Source: Winogradskyella luteola | Lineage (GTDB): Bacteria > Bacteroidota > Bacteroidia > Flavobacteriales > Flavobacteriaceae | Length of the DNA: 64,000 nt | Direction of reading: 5' to 3' | Assembly: GCF_019203985.1 (NCBI RefSeq) | Contig: NZ_JAGSPD010000005.1 | Coordinates: 186,001-250,000, forward strand | In this document: positions 7,782 through 15,742 of the stretch, in pieces | How positions within the stretch are numbered: the stretch's first letter is position 1 | Layout of the letters: the number at the start of each line of letters is the position of its first letter | Program-made: the position numbers and the translations under genes | The notes under the pieces: generated by a model | The model's database searches: none | What the model was told of the DNA's origin: nothing | What the model saw: only the letters and a program-made list of their open reading frames with translations

Positions 7782-9788
7782 ATGTCAGAAGAAACAAAAT
7801 CACTCAATTTTATTGAGCATATTATAGAAGAAGATTTAGCAAATGGGTTGTCTAAAGACAAACTGCGTTTCCGATTTCCACCAGAACCTAACGGCTATCT
7901 GCATATTGGACATACCAAAGCTATAGGTATTAGTTTTGGTTTAGGAGAGAAATATAGTGCACCCGTAAATCTTCGTTTTGATGATACAAATCCGGCGAAA
8001 GAAGAGCAAGAATATGTAGATGCCATAAAACAAGATATTGCATGGTTGGGCTATCAATGGGAAAATGAATTATATTCTTCGGATTATTTCGATACGCTTT
8101 ACGAATGGGCCATTAAAATGATTAAGGACGGCAAGGCTTATGTTGATAGCCAATCGTCCGAAGCCATGGCCGAGCAAAAAGGAACACCGACACAACCTGG
8201 AACTAATAGTCCGTTTAGGGATAGAAGTGTAGAGGAGAACCTAGACTTATTTCAACGTATGAAGTCTGGCGAGTTTGAAGCTGGCACACATGTATTGCGT
8301 GCTAAAATTGATATGGAAGATCCCAATATGTTGATGCGCGATCCGATAATGTACAGAATTTTATATGCACACCACCATAGAACAGGAGACGAATGGTGCA
8401 TTTACCCTATGTACGATTGGACACATGGGGAAAGCGACTATATAGAGCAGGTTTCACATTCGTTATGCTCATTAGAATTTAAGCCACACAGAAAGCTATA
8501 TAATTGGTTTAGGGACCATGTTTACGAATACAATAAGAACAAACTGCCCTTACCACCAAAACAACGCGAATTTGCACGCTTAAATCTTAGTTACACCATA
8601 ATGAGCAAGCGTAAATTATTACGTTTAGTTGAAGAAGGAATCGTGTCGGGTTGGGACGACCCGCGTATGCCAACCATTTCAGGACTACGCAGAAGAGGCT
8701 ATACTCCAAATTCCATACGTCAGTTTATTGAAAAAGTTGGTGTCGCTAAGCGCGAAAATATAATTGACGTGTCATTGTTGGAATTTTGTATTCGTGAGGA
8801 TTTAAACAAAACTGCAAATCGGGTGATGGCAGTGTTGAATCCAGTAAAAGTGGTGATTACCAATTATCCTGAAAATAAGGAAGAATGGCTCGAAGCCGAA
8901 AATAATCAGGAAGATGCTTCCGCAGGTTATAGAAAAGTGCCATTTTCTAGAGAAATATATATTGAAAAAGAAGACTTTAAAGAAGAAGCGGGTAACAAGT
9001 TTTTTAGGTTAACATTGGGAGGTGAAGTTCGGCTTAAAAATGCCTATATCATCAAAGCTAATGATATTGTGAAAGCTACAAATGGTGACATCACAGAAAT
9101 TCATTGCACCTATGACACAGACACCGCTAAGAAAGTAAAGGGCACTTTGCATTGGGTATCCATAAAGCATGCCATAAAAGCTGAAATAAGAGCATACGAC
9201 CGTTTATTTATGCACGAAGCGCCAGACAGTGATAAGGATAAAGATTTTATGGAATTTTTGAACCCTAATTCATTAAAAGTAACGACAGGCTATTTAGAAC
9301 CAAGTTTGTCTAATGCAAAAGCAGGTGAACGATTTCAGTTTCAACGTATAGGTTATTTTGTGGTTGACAAAGATTCTTCTAAGGAGACGTTAGTGTTTAA
9401 CAAAACTGTTGGATTACGAGATAGTTGGGCAAAACAAAGGCCTAAGCCACAGAACAACAACCAAAACAAACCGAAACAGCCACAGCAGAAACGATCGGCA
9501 ATTAGTATAGTTCAACAATTGGGTAAAAAGTACACTAATTATCCCGAAGAAAAGCAAGCGAAAGCCAAAGCCGAAATTCAAGAGCTTGCAAAAGATATTT
9601 CTTATAACGAATTAGAGCCGCTATTTAGCACTGCTGTTAAAAAAGCAGGCACACGTATAGCAGTAATGATTTCGTTGAAACAATTGCTTAAAAATGGCTT
9701 AGAACGTAATGAGGCTATTGATGAGTTTATAAATAAAGCTTTAGAGGATAAAAATGAACTATTAGTAAAAGAAGCTAGTGAAATATAG
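7782..9788 (+). CDS. glnS: Glutaminyl-tRNA synthetase with C-terminal extension
   Basis: This enzyme charges tRNA-Gln with glutamine in the cytoplasm. The class I signatures are clear: PPEPNGYLHIGHTKA with HIGH at residues 41-44, and IMSKRK at about 273-278. The two C-terminal beta-barrel domains run to about residue 550. The protein is 668 residues, about 110 longer than the E. coli enzyme. The extra part begins with an N/Q/P/K-rich linker (about 555-572) followed by a helical domain of about 95 residues (SAISIVQQLGKKY...). GlnRS with extra C-terminal domains is known in some bacteria; I could not identify this one. A strong terminator follows. Confidence 0.94.
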   Translation: MSEETKSLNFIEHIIEEDLANGLSKDKLRFRFPPEPNGYLHIGHTKAIGISFGLGEKYSAPVNLRFDDTNPAKEEQEYVDAIKQDIAWLGYQWENELYSSDYFDTLYEWAIKMIKDGKAYVDSQSSEAMAEQKGTPTQPGTNSPFRDRSVEENLDLFQRMKSGEFEAGTHVLRAKIDMEDPNMLMRDPIMYRILYAHHHRTGDEWCIYPMYDWTHGESDYIEQVSHSLCSLEFKPHRKLYNWFRDHVYEYNKNKLPLPPKQREFARLNLSYTIMSKRKLLRLVEEGIVSGWDDPRMPTISGLRRRGYTPNSIRQFIEKVGVAKRENIIDVSLLEFCIREDLNKTANRVMAVLNPVKVVITNYPENKEEWLEAENNQEDASAGYRKVPFSREIYIEKEDFKEEAGNKFFRLTLGGEVRLKNAYIIKANDIVKATNGDITEIHCTYDTDTAKKVKGTLHWVSIKHAIKAEIRAYDRLFMHEAPDSDKDKDFMEFLNPNSLKVTTGYLEPSLSNAKAGERFQFQRIGYFVVDKDSSKETLVFNKTVGLRDSWAKQRPKPQNNNQNKPKQPQQKRSAISIVQQLGKKYTNYPEEKQAKAKAEIQELAKDISYNELEPLFSTAVKKAGTRIAVMISLKQLLKNGLERNEAIDEFINKALEDKNELLVKEASEI

Positions 9789-9816
9789 ATTTTTATTAAC
9801 GTTTTTAAAACCATAT

Positions 9817-9850
9817 AAAACCTCTGAGTAATTAACTTAGAGGTTTTTTT
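9817..9850 (+). terminator. Terminator of glnS
   Basis: AAAACCTCT (9817-9825) pairs with AGAGGTTTT (9839-9847), with a run of Ts to 9850. It is a strong intrinsic terminator. Confidence 0.88.
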
Positions 9851-9888
9851 GTACTTTTAAAACATACTAACTATAAAATCAATACAAT

Positions 9889-10365
9889 ATGGAAATGAAT
9901 TTTTTAGCAATTGTGGTCGCTGCAATTGTGCCTTTGGTAATTGGAGCTATTTGGTATAACCCAAAAGTATTAGGAACAGCTTGGATGAAAGCCTCCGGTA
10001 TGACTGAAGAAAAAATGAAAGGAGCAAACATGGGCGTTATATTTGGTGTAACTTTAGTGTTATCCTTTTTGTTAGCAATGACCGTAAACGGAATGGTAAT
10101 TCATCAGATTTCGGCATCACAGATAGTATATCCAAACATGGAAGCCGAAACCTACAAAGCGTTTATGGCAGAATTTGGAAATGCACATCGTAATTTTCGT
10201 CATGGAGCACTTCATGGAGCAATAGGTGCCATATTTTTTGTATTACCGGTTTTAGGAATAAATGCACTTTTTGAAAGAAAAGGTTGGAAATACATCCTAA
10301 TCAACGTAGGTTATTGGGTTGTTACCTTAGCAATAATGGGGTCCATTCTCTGCGGCTGGAAATAA
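9889..10365 (+). CDS. DUF1761-family membrane protein
   Basis: A 158-residue protein with four hydrophobic helices. The first contains the pattern AAIVPLVIGAIWYNPKVLG..W, which I associate with DUF1761. A His/Arg/Phe stretch (NAHRNFRHGALHGAIGA) lies between helices 2 and 3. The family's function is unknown. The gene is monocistronic between two strong terminators. Confidence 0.75.
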   Translation: MEMNFLAIVVAAIVPLVIGAIWYNPKVLGTAWMKASGMTEEKMKGANMGVIFGVTLVLSFLLAMTVNGMVIHQISASQIVYPNMEAETYKAFMAEFGNAHRNFRHGALHGAIGAIFFVLPVLGINALFERKGWKYILINVGYWVVTLAIMGSILCGWK

Positions 10366-10375
10366 GCTACTTATT

Positions 10376-10408
10376 AAAAAACCCGAAGAATTTAACTTCG
10401 GGTTTTTT
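10376..10408 (+). terminator. Terminator between DUF1761 and SPFH genes (likely bidirectional)
   Basis: CCCGAAG (10382-10388) pairs with CTTCGGG (10396-10402), with six As before and six Ts after, so it can serve both convergent genes. Confidence 0.9.
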
Positions 10409-10468
10409 AATTCAGTTTATTAATCTATTTTTCAGTGTTAAAAACACTTCAATTTTATTCTTTAAGAC

Positions 10469-11407
10469 TTATTCCTCACCTTTCTTTTTATTATTACTTG
10501 CAGCATTTTTCATAGCCTCACCAATCTGGTTACTAGCCGTAAAACTTGCGACCATATCATTTAGCATATTACTTCCTGCTTGTGGGGAATTTGGTAACAA
10601 AATTAAGTTACTGTTGGTTTCTCCACCGATAGCCTGTAAAGTATCGTAATGTTGAGTTACAACAATTAGTGCCGAAGCTTCTTGGGAATTAATACCTACT
10701 TTGTTCAACACTTCTACAGACTCTTCAAGCCCACGAGCAATTTCACGTCTTTGATCGGCAATGCCCTGACCTTGCAGACGCTTACTTTCGGCTTCTGCCT
10801 TCGCTTTTTCTACAATAAGAATACGTGCAGCATCACCTTCAAACTGTGCAGCAATCTTCTCACGCTCAGAGGCATTAATTCGGTTCATAGCTGCTTTAAC
10901 TTGAGAATCTGGGTCTATATCAGTTACAAGTGTTTTAATGATATCGTAACCATATTCTATCATAGCATCGTTAAGCTCAGCTTTTACGGCAATAGCAATA
11001 TCATCTTTACGAACAAAAACGTCATCTAATTTCATTTTCGGAACTTCAGCACGTACCACATCAAACACATAAGAGGTGATTTGGTCGTGTGGGTAATCTA
11101 ACTTGTAAAAAGCGTCATATACCTTGTCACGAATCACTTTATACTGAACTGAAACCTTTAAACGCACAAACACATCATCAAGCGTTTTGGTTTCTATAAT
11201 AACATCTAACTGTTGAATTTTAAGACTTAATTTTCCGGCAATACGATCCACCAATGGTATTTTTAGTTGTAAACCAGAATGACGAATACTTTGAAACTTT
11301 CCAAAACGCTCTATAATAGCAGCCGTTTGCTGTTTTACAATAAAGAATGCAGAAATTAAAACGATTAATCCGAAGAATATAATCGGAATGAAAATAAATT
11401 GACCCAT
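10469..11407 (-). CDS. SPFH/band-7 (stomatin-like) membrane protein
   Basis: A 312-residue protein with one N-terminal membrane helix (about 3-24), an SPFH domain (about 25-200; VKQQTAAIIERFGKFQSIRHSGLQLKIPLVDRI) and a helical region rich in Ala/Glu (KAKAEAESKRLQGQG), as in stomatin/QmcA-type proteins. These scaffold membrane protein complexes. The conserved C-terminal Q.Y.TLQAIG segment is present. No NfeD-type partner gene is adjacent. Start: ATG at 11407. Confidence 0.9.
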   Translation of the reverse strand: MGQFIFIPIIFFGLIVLISAFFIVKQQTAAIIERFGKFQSIRHSGLQLKIPLVDRIAGKLSLKIQQLDVIIETKTLDDVFVRLKVSVQYKVIRDKVYDAFYKLDYPHDQITSYVFDVVRAEVPKMKLDDVFVRKDDIAIAVKAELNDAMIEYGYDIIKTLVTDIDPDSQVKAAMNRINASEREKIAAQFEGDAARILIVEKAKAEAESKRLQGQGIADQRREIARGLEESVEVLNKVGINSQEASALIVVTQHYDTLQAIGGETNSNLILLPNSPQAGSNMLNDMVASFTASNQIGEAMKNAASNNKKKGEE

Positions 11408-11460
11408 AAGACGTTTTTTAGGTTAAAAAATAAGAGATACTAAATGTAAATAATTTTACT

Positions 11461-11468
11461 TAGGTTTG
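11461..11468 (+). promoter_or_regulatory. Putative -7 box (TAGGTTTG) for the outer-membrane barrel gene
   Basis: An exact TAnnTTTG match 22 bases before the ATG at 11491, inside the short divergent gap. Confidence 0.45.
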
Positions 11469-11490
11469 CCCCAATCAGCTATAAAATCGC

Positions 11491-12171
11491 ATGAAAAAAG
11501 CAAAATACCTCTTATTAGTAGCTATTTGTATGACTTTTGTTACACTTAGCCATGCACAGCACAAGCGTTACAGTATAAAAAACGGTATTGGCATACAAGG
11601 GGGAATTACCCAATTCGATATTATTACAGATAATTTTGAGACTAAAAAGAGCACAGGATATATAGGTGGTTTAACGGCATCTGTTGATATTCCACATAAG
11701 TGGTATAATGTGAGCTATAACATTCAGCTCTCCGAAAACAATATCGATATAGCGGCTTTTTCATTGACAAATCCAACGAAAGAGTTTATAGAATACAAGA
11801 TGCTTACCGCTCAAATATCTTTTTTACTTCACGCTAAACTTATTGGTAACAATTTGACTTTAGATGTTGGACCAATGTTGCAATACAATAGTGATTTAGA
11901 ATTAAAAGATGACTCTAATGAAGGCTTAATTGTATCAAATTACGATACCTTACTTACGGAAGACATCACGGATATTTCTAACTTCAATGTGAATGGTGCT
12001 GCTGGTCTATCTGTTGGCTTTGGAGCTTTTAGATTAAGAGCGCAATACATTTATGGTTTCACCAATATTTTCGGAAATTTAAATGATGAAGACCTTAACA
12101 TTGGCACTAACGACAAAAAATTTAAAGGCAATCAGTCTATGCTTGCTTTTAGTGCTATAATTACGTTTTAA
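11491..12171 (+). CDS. Outer-membrane beta-barrel protein
   Basis: A 226-residue protein with a signal peptide (ending in LSHAQ) followed by alternating polar/hydrophobic strands and a terminal strand ending in an aromatic residue (MLAFSAIITF). This is the pattern of small 8- to 10-stranded PorT/OmpX-like barrels in Bacteroidota. The ligand or role is unknown. It converges with gltX; the two 3' ends overlap by four bases. Confidence 0.75.
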   Translation: MKKAKYLLLVAICMTFVTLSHAQHKRYSIKNGIGIQGGITQFDIITDNFETKKSTGYIGGLTASVDIPHKWYNVSYNIQLSENNIDIAAFSLTNPTKEFIEYKMLTAQISFLLHAKLIGNNLTLDVGPMLQYNSDLELKDDSNEGLIVSNYDTLLTEDITDISNFNVNGAAGLSVGFGAFRLRAQYIYGFTNIFGNLNDEDLNIGTNDKKFKGNQSMLAFSAIITF

Positions 12172-13736
12172 GTAATTGTTTTCAGAGCTTCAATACGCTT
12201 AATGGTTTCTGCCTTTCCGATCATAAATATTATATCAAAAACATCAGGCCCTTGTAAGGCACCAACTAAAGCTAAACGCAAAGGCATCATTACTTTACCA
12301 AACCCAATGTCATTAGCGGTTATCCAACCTTTAATATTGGTTTGAAGGTTTTCGACCGTAAAATCGTCTATAGTGTTTACAAGTTCAGCAACCTTGTTAA
12401 GAATGTCAGCTGTTCCTTCTTTTAAAGCTTTTTTTGATGCTTTTTCGTCATAATCAGTGGGCGCTATAAAGAAGAAATGACTTAATTCCCATAAATCGCT
12501 AACGAAAGTAGCACGTTCTTTAATTAATCCAATCACTAGCGCTATATAATTTATATCAATGTCATTTCGAGTTGAACGAGAAATCTCATCAGATTCTACG
12601 CTGTCGCTCTGAATGACATCTAATTTTTGTTCTAAAATAGGTTTGAATTCGTGTGCCAAATCTAAATCCAGCTGTTGTTGCATATAGTGTTGGTTGAACC
12701 AATCCGCTTTTTTAATATCAAAACGTGCCCCTGCTTTATTGATTCGCTCTAAATCAAAATCGCTTATAAGCTGATCTAGGTTAAACATTTCTTGTTCAGT
12801 ACCAGGGTTCCAACCCAAGAACGCTAGGAAGTTAATAACAGCTTCAGGGAAGTAGCCTTCGTCTTTGAATCCCATATATAGCTGATCCTCCTTCTCATCA
12901 TTCCATTCCATTGGGAAAACAGGAAAACCAAATTTAGCACCATCACGTTTACTTAATTTCCCCTTTCCTGTTGGTTTTAGGATTAATGGTAAATGCGCAA
13001 AAGCCGGAGCCTCCCATTCAAATGAACGATATAACAAATAATGTAGCGCCAAGGATGGCAACCACTCTTCACCACGAATGACATGTGTGATCTGCATTAA
13101 GTGGTCATCTACTATATTAGCTAGATGATAGGTTGGCATACCATCACTTTTAAATAATACTTTATCATCTAAAATATTGGTATCAATCTTTACATCACCA
13201 CGAACAATATCTATTAAATGTAAAGTTTCATCTTGTGGAGATTTGTAACGAATAACGTACGGTTCACCGGCATCCAATTTAGCCTGCACCTCTTCTGCGG
13301 ATAGCGATAATGAGTTGGTTAGCTTTAAACGATTGTGCCAATTATAAATAAATGTCTTTCCTTTAGCCTCGTGGTCTTTACGATGTCCATCCAAAGCTTC
13401 CGGAGTATCAAAGGCGTAATAGGCGTGACCTTTATCTACGAGTTGATCCGCATATTGCTTATATAAATGTTTGCGTTCGCTCTGTCTGTATGGACCAAAC
13501 TTTTCATTTTTTCCAGGGCCTTCGTCAAAAGGAATACCGCACCAATTTAAGGCTTCTACAATATAATCTTCAGCACCTTCCACATAACGATTTTGATCAG
13601 TATCTTCAATTCTAAGCACAAAATCACCACCATGTTTTTTAGCAAACAAATAGTTGAATAATGCGGTCCTTACACCACCAATATGTAAAGGGCCTGTTGG
13701 ACTTGGTGCAAAACGCACACGTACTTTTTGACTCAT
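12168..13736 (-). CDS. gltX: Glutamyl-tRNA synthetase carrying a repeat-derived insertion
   Basis: GltX charges tRNA-Glu in the cytoplasm. The N-terminus has APSPTGPLHIGG (HIGG at 18-21) and the second signature is KLSKR at 260-264. The length (522) is close to the usual 500 or so. About residues 373-393 (LDVIQSDSVESDEISRSTRN) are encoded by a 61-base segment with inverted-repeat ends that looks like an intergenic element (see 12559-12619). It falls between the catalytic core and the anticodon-binding domain, just before NYIALVIGLIKERATFVSD. The frame stays open. The promoter lies at 13787-13817. Confidence 0.95.
   Translation of the reverse strand: MSQKVRVRFAPSPTGPLHIGGVRTALFNYLFAKKHGGDFVLRIEDTDQNRYVEGAEDYIVEALNWCGIPFDEGPGKNEKFGPYRQSERKHLYKQYADQLVDKGHAYYAFDTPEALDGHRKDHEAKGKTFIYNWHNRLKLTNSLSLSAEEVQAKLDAGEPYVIRYKSPQDETLHLIDIVRGDVKIDTNILDDKVLFKSDGMPTYHLANIVDDHLMQITHVIRGEEWLPSLALHYLLYRSFEWEAPAFAHLPLILKPTGKGKLSKRDGAKFGFPVFPMEWNDEKEDQLYMGFKDEGYFPEAVINFLAFLGWNPGTEQEMFNLDQLISDFDLERINKAGARFDIKKADWFNQHYMQQQLDLDLAHEFKPILEQKLDVIQSDSVESDEISRSTRNDIDINYIALVIGLIKERATFVSDLWELSHFFFIAPTDYDEKASKKALKEGTADILNKVAELVNTIDDFTVENLQTNIKGWITANDIGFGKVMMPLRLALVGALQGPDVFDIIFMIGKAETIKRIEALKTIT
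12559..12619. repeat. 61-base inverted-repeat element inside gltX
   Basis: The plus strand begins ATGTCATTTCGAG and ends CTCTGAATGACAT, so the ends ATGTCATT and AATGACAT are perfect inverted repeats. The centre contains GAGAAATCTCATCAG. From memory, elements of the type GTCATTTCGAG...AATCTCATC are common between genes in Flavobacteriaceae. Here it sits in coding sequence and contributes about 20 residues. Confidence 0.6.
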
Positions 13737-13749
13737 TTTTTTATCTCTT

Positions 13750-13773
13750 GTCAGGCTGAGCGCAGTCGAAGCC
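13750..13773. repeat. Dispersed repeat in the gltX leader
   Basis: GTCAGGCTGAGCGCAGTCGA followed by AGCC resembles the copy at 348-370 (TGAGCG.AGTCGAAG shared). It lies between the gltX promoter and start codon. Confidence 0.55.
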
Positions 13774-13786
13774 TAAAATTAAAGCG

Positions 13787-13817
13787 CAAAGATAGTTTGA
13801 TAAGATTTCTGAACAAA
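13787..13817 (-). promoter_or_regulatory. gltX promoter
   Basis: On the minus strand, TTTG (13817-13814) and TATCTTTG (13794-13787) are separated by 19 bases, which is the full Bacteroidota -33/-7 arrangement. The leader to the gltX ATG would be about 47 bases. Confidence 0.7.
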
Positions 13818-13856
13818 GAAAATAAGAACTCTATAATTAAACAGAAAAGTTAATTA

Positions 13857-13864
13857 TAAATTTG
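13857..13864 (+). promoter_or_regulatory. Putative -7 box (TAAATTTG) for the Imm22-like gene
   Basis: An exact TAnnTTTG match 13 bases before the ATG at 13878; no good -33 box. Confidence 0.4.
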
Positions 13865-13877
13865 ACAAAACTTTTAT

Positions 13878-14237
13878 ATGGAAGAAGACGGAAGGGTTTC
13901 TACATGGGCAGGGACTTTTAATAATGAAATTGAACTTACGAACTACATGGAAGAGATTTTTGATGATGAAGGTGATTCAACGTCTCAATTTATGACAGAT
14001 TTTCAAATAGATTATATAGACCCACAGTTTCAAGAAGTTGATTTCAATAATTATGAAACGCCTTTTACAGAAAAACTAAAAGGCTTCTCGTATATAAACT
14101 CTTTTATTGAAAAACTTGAGAAATATAAAGTTAGCTGTAACGCAATAGTATGCCTTTATAGTTTTGAATATCATAAATCAACCAAAGATTTACACAGGCT
14201 TCAATATATTGGATGTTTTGATTATAAAGAAAACTAA
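13878..14237 (+). CDS. Imm22-like (DUF4284) orphan immunity protein, tentative
   Basis: A 119-residue acidic soluble protein. The start RVSTWAGTFNNEIELTNYMEE and the later S.FMTDFQIDYIDPQFQE resemble the W-x-G-x-F...L..Y....S.F..DF.I..YD.DF pattern of immunity protein 22 (DUF4284), which protects against polymorphic toxins. No toxin or secretion gene adjoins it, so it would be an orphan. It converges with alkB, with a 4-base overlap of stops. The family call rests on pattern memory only. Confidence 0.5.
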   Translation: MEEDGRVSTWAGTFNNEIELTNYMEEIFDDEGDSTSQFMTDFQIDYIDPQFQEVDFNNYETPFTEKLKGFSYINSFIEKLEKYKVSCNAIVCLYSFEYHKSTKDLHRLQYIGCFDYKEN

Positions 14238-15280
14238 GAAACAATCATTTCCTTAGGCACGCGCTTATTCATAATCTTAAACCAAAGTGGCGGAATCATA
14301 GAAAGCACCATGGAGGTAGGATAACCATAAGGCATTTGCGGACTTTCGTCATGGCAGTCTAAAATTTGGTATTTCTTAGAAGACTTATAATGATGATCAC
14401 TATGTCTGGTGAGCTCATATAACACAATGCGCCCAATAACGTGGTTAGAATTCCAAGAGTGCATTTCCTTAACACGTTCGTAACGACCAGACTTAGTCTT
14501 TAAGCGCAATAAGCCATAATGTTCAATATAATTCACCGTTTCGAGCAAAATAAAACCAACTATTCCAGAGAAAAAAGCAAACCATAATGCGGTTGTCCCT
14601 AAAGCAGACACAATCAATACCAAATAACTTATTTGAAAAACGGTATACCAAAGCATGTCGTTCTTAATCGAGAAAAAGGATAGGGTATTATTCTTTAACA
14701 ATTTCATTTGAATATTCCAAGCATTAAAATACTGTCTAATGGTTGAAGTGAACCAAAATGAATACACAGATTGATTGTATCTCGCTGTTGCTGGATCTTC
14801 AGGTGTTGCAGCATGTAAATGATGGCCAAAATTATGTTCAATATAAAAGTGCATGTAGAACGATGGTAAAAGCAAAGCCTTGCCAATAAAACGTTCTTTT
14901 GTGGTTTGTCTGTGGCCTAACTCATGAGCCACATTGATACCATTAACCCCAAGAACAATCCCAATAGAAAAGATTAACCCAACAAACTCATAGGTTTCAA
15001 AGGCACGATTGGAAACCAAAACCAAAGCACACAAGACCAACCCAAAAACTATAGGTAAATTAAGGTATAACAACCAATCAAAGAGTTTGCGTTTTAACTT
15101 ACTATCGGCTTCTTCAGGTTGAATATTGTCTGTATCAACAGGAAAAATCAATTCTAAAATAGGAATACACACAAAGGCAAAAACTGGTGTTGCCCAAACC
15201 CAATAGCCTCTAAAAGACAGCCCAAGAAAAGCTATTACTGGAATAGAAAATGCCGCTAAATATTTAAGATCTTTCATCAA
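14234..15280 (-). CDS. alkB: Alkane 1-monooxygenase (AlkB type)
   Basis: A 348-residue integral membrane protein of the fatty-acid hydroxylase superfamily. Its histidine boxes, which bind the two irons, are HELGH at 119-123, EHNFGHH at about 148-154 and RHSDHH at about 306-311. The wider motifs match AlkB (NYIEHYGL, LTRHSDHHYK) rather than a desaturase. AlkB hydroxylates the terminal carbon of n-alkanes and needs rubredoxin plus rubredoxin reductase. Neither is adjacent; the ferredoxin reductase at 62767 is far away. The true substrate here could be an alkane or an alkyl chain; that is not decidable from sequence. Confidence 0.9.
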   Translation of the reverse strand: MMKDLKYLAAFSIPVIAFLGLSFRGYWVWATPVFAFVCIPILELIFPVDTDNIQPEEADSKLKRKLFDWLLYLNLPIVFGLVLCALVLVSNRAFETYEFVGLIFSIGIVLGVNGINVAHELGHRQTTKERFIGKALLLPSFYMHFYIEHNFGHHLHAATPEDPATARYNQSVYSFWFTSTIRQYFNAWNIQMKLLKNNTLSFFSIKNDMLWYTVFQISYLVLIVSALGTTALWFAFFSGIVGFILLETVNYIEHYGLLRLKTKSGRYERVKEMHSWNSNHVIGRIVLYELTRHSDHHYKSSKKYQILDCHDESPQMPYGYPTSMVLSMIPPLWFKIMNKRVPKEMIVS

Positions 15281-15295
15281 AAAACTTGTTTTTTA

Positions 15296-15313
15296 TTCCC
15301 GCGAAAGCGGGAA
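15296..15313. repeat. GC-rich hairpin with GAAA loop upstream of alkB
   Basis: TTCCCGC (15296-15302), GAAA, GCGGGAA (15307-15313) forms a perfect stem with a GNRA-type loop. It is unusually GC-rich for this DNA. I recall the same string as a common dispersed repeat in Flavobacteriaceae. It lies 16 bases upstream of the alkB start codon and so would sit in its leader. Confidence 0.55.
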
Positions 15314-15696
15314 CCTGTTAAAGTTATATGTTATTTAACACACAATTCTTCTAAATTAACAGAATCTTACCAAATTTAAAGAATTGACAATTAAAATAAA
15401 ATTGTAGATTAGTCAGTTGTTAGTGGTGGTGGGTTTTGAGTTTATGAGTTTTGAGCCATTGATTTTTAACCTTGAATTATAATTGTGGGTTAAATGTTGA
15501 ATGAATTCCCAAAACACTACCGCACTTGAAGTTTCGACAAAGTCGGAAATAACGATTTTCAGAAATAATGAGCAAATCACACGATTTGAAAGCCAAAACA
15601 GGGATTAAAGTTTATTGCTCTGTTCGGACAAAGATTATTCAATTTGTGGAGAATGGTGCTTTAGCAATTTACTAACAAATCGTTTTGATTTTTTGA

Positions 15697-15722
15697 TTCG
15701 TTTTGTATCGAGACAAAATGAA
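15697..15722. repeat. Hairpin upstream of the DUF4175 gene
   Basis: TTCGTTTTGT (15697-15706) pairs with ACAAAATGAA (15713-15722), nine of ten positions plus one wobble, around a 6-base loop. It ends 20 bases before the ATG at 15743. Confidence 0.45.
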
Positions 15723-15742
15723 CAAAGAGAAAACAAAAATAA

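Larger units (their letters stand above)
15281..15742. other. 462-base gap between alkB and the DUF4175 gene
   Basis: No protein frame is convincing. It contains two hairpins described separately (15296-15313 and 15697-15722). The stretch around 15530-15690 has no recognisable feature and reads like decayed non-coding DNA. Confidence 0.5.

Noticed and set aside
15430..15690. Possible remnant gene in the gap before the DUF4175 gene
   Set aside because: All frames are broken by stops at short intervals and no protein family could be recognised in the pieces.
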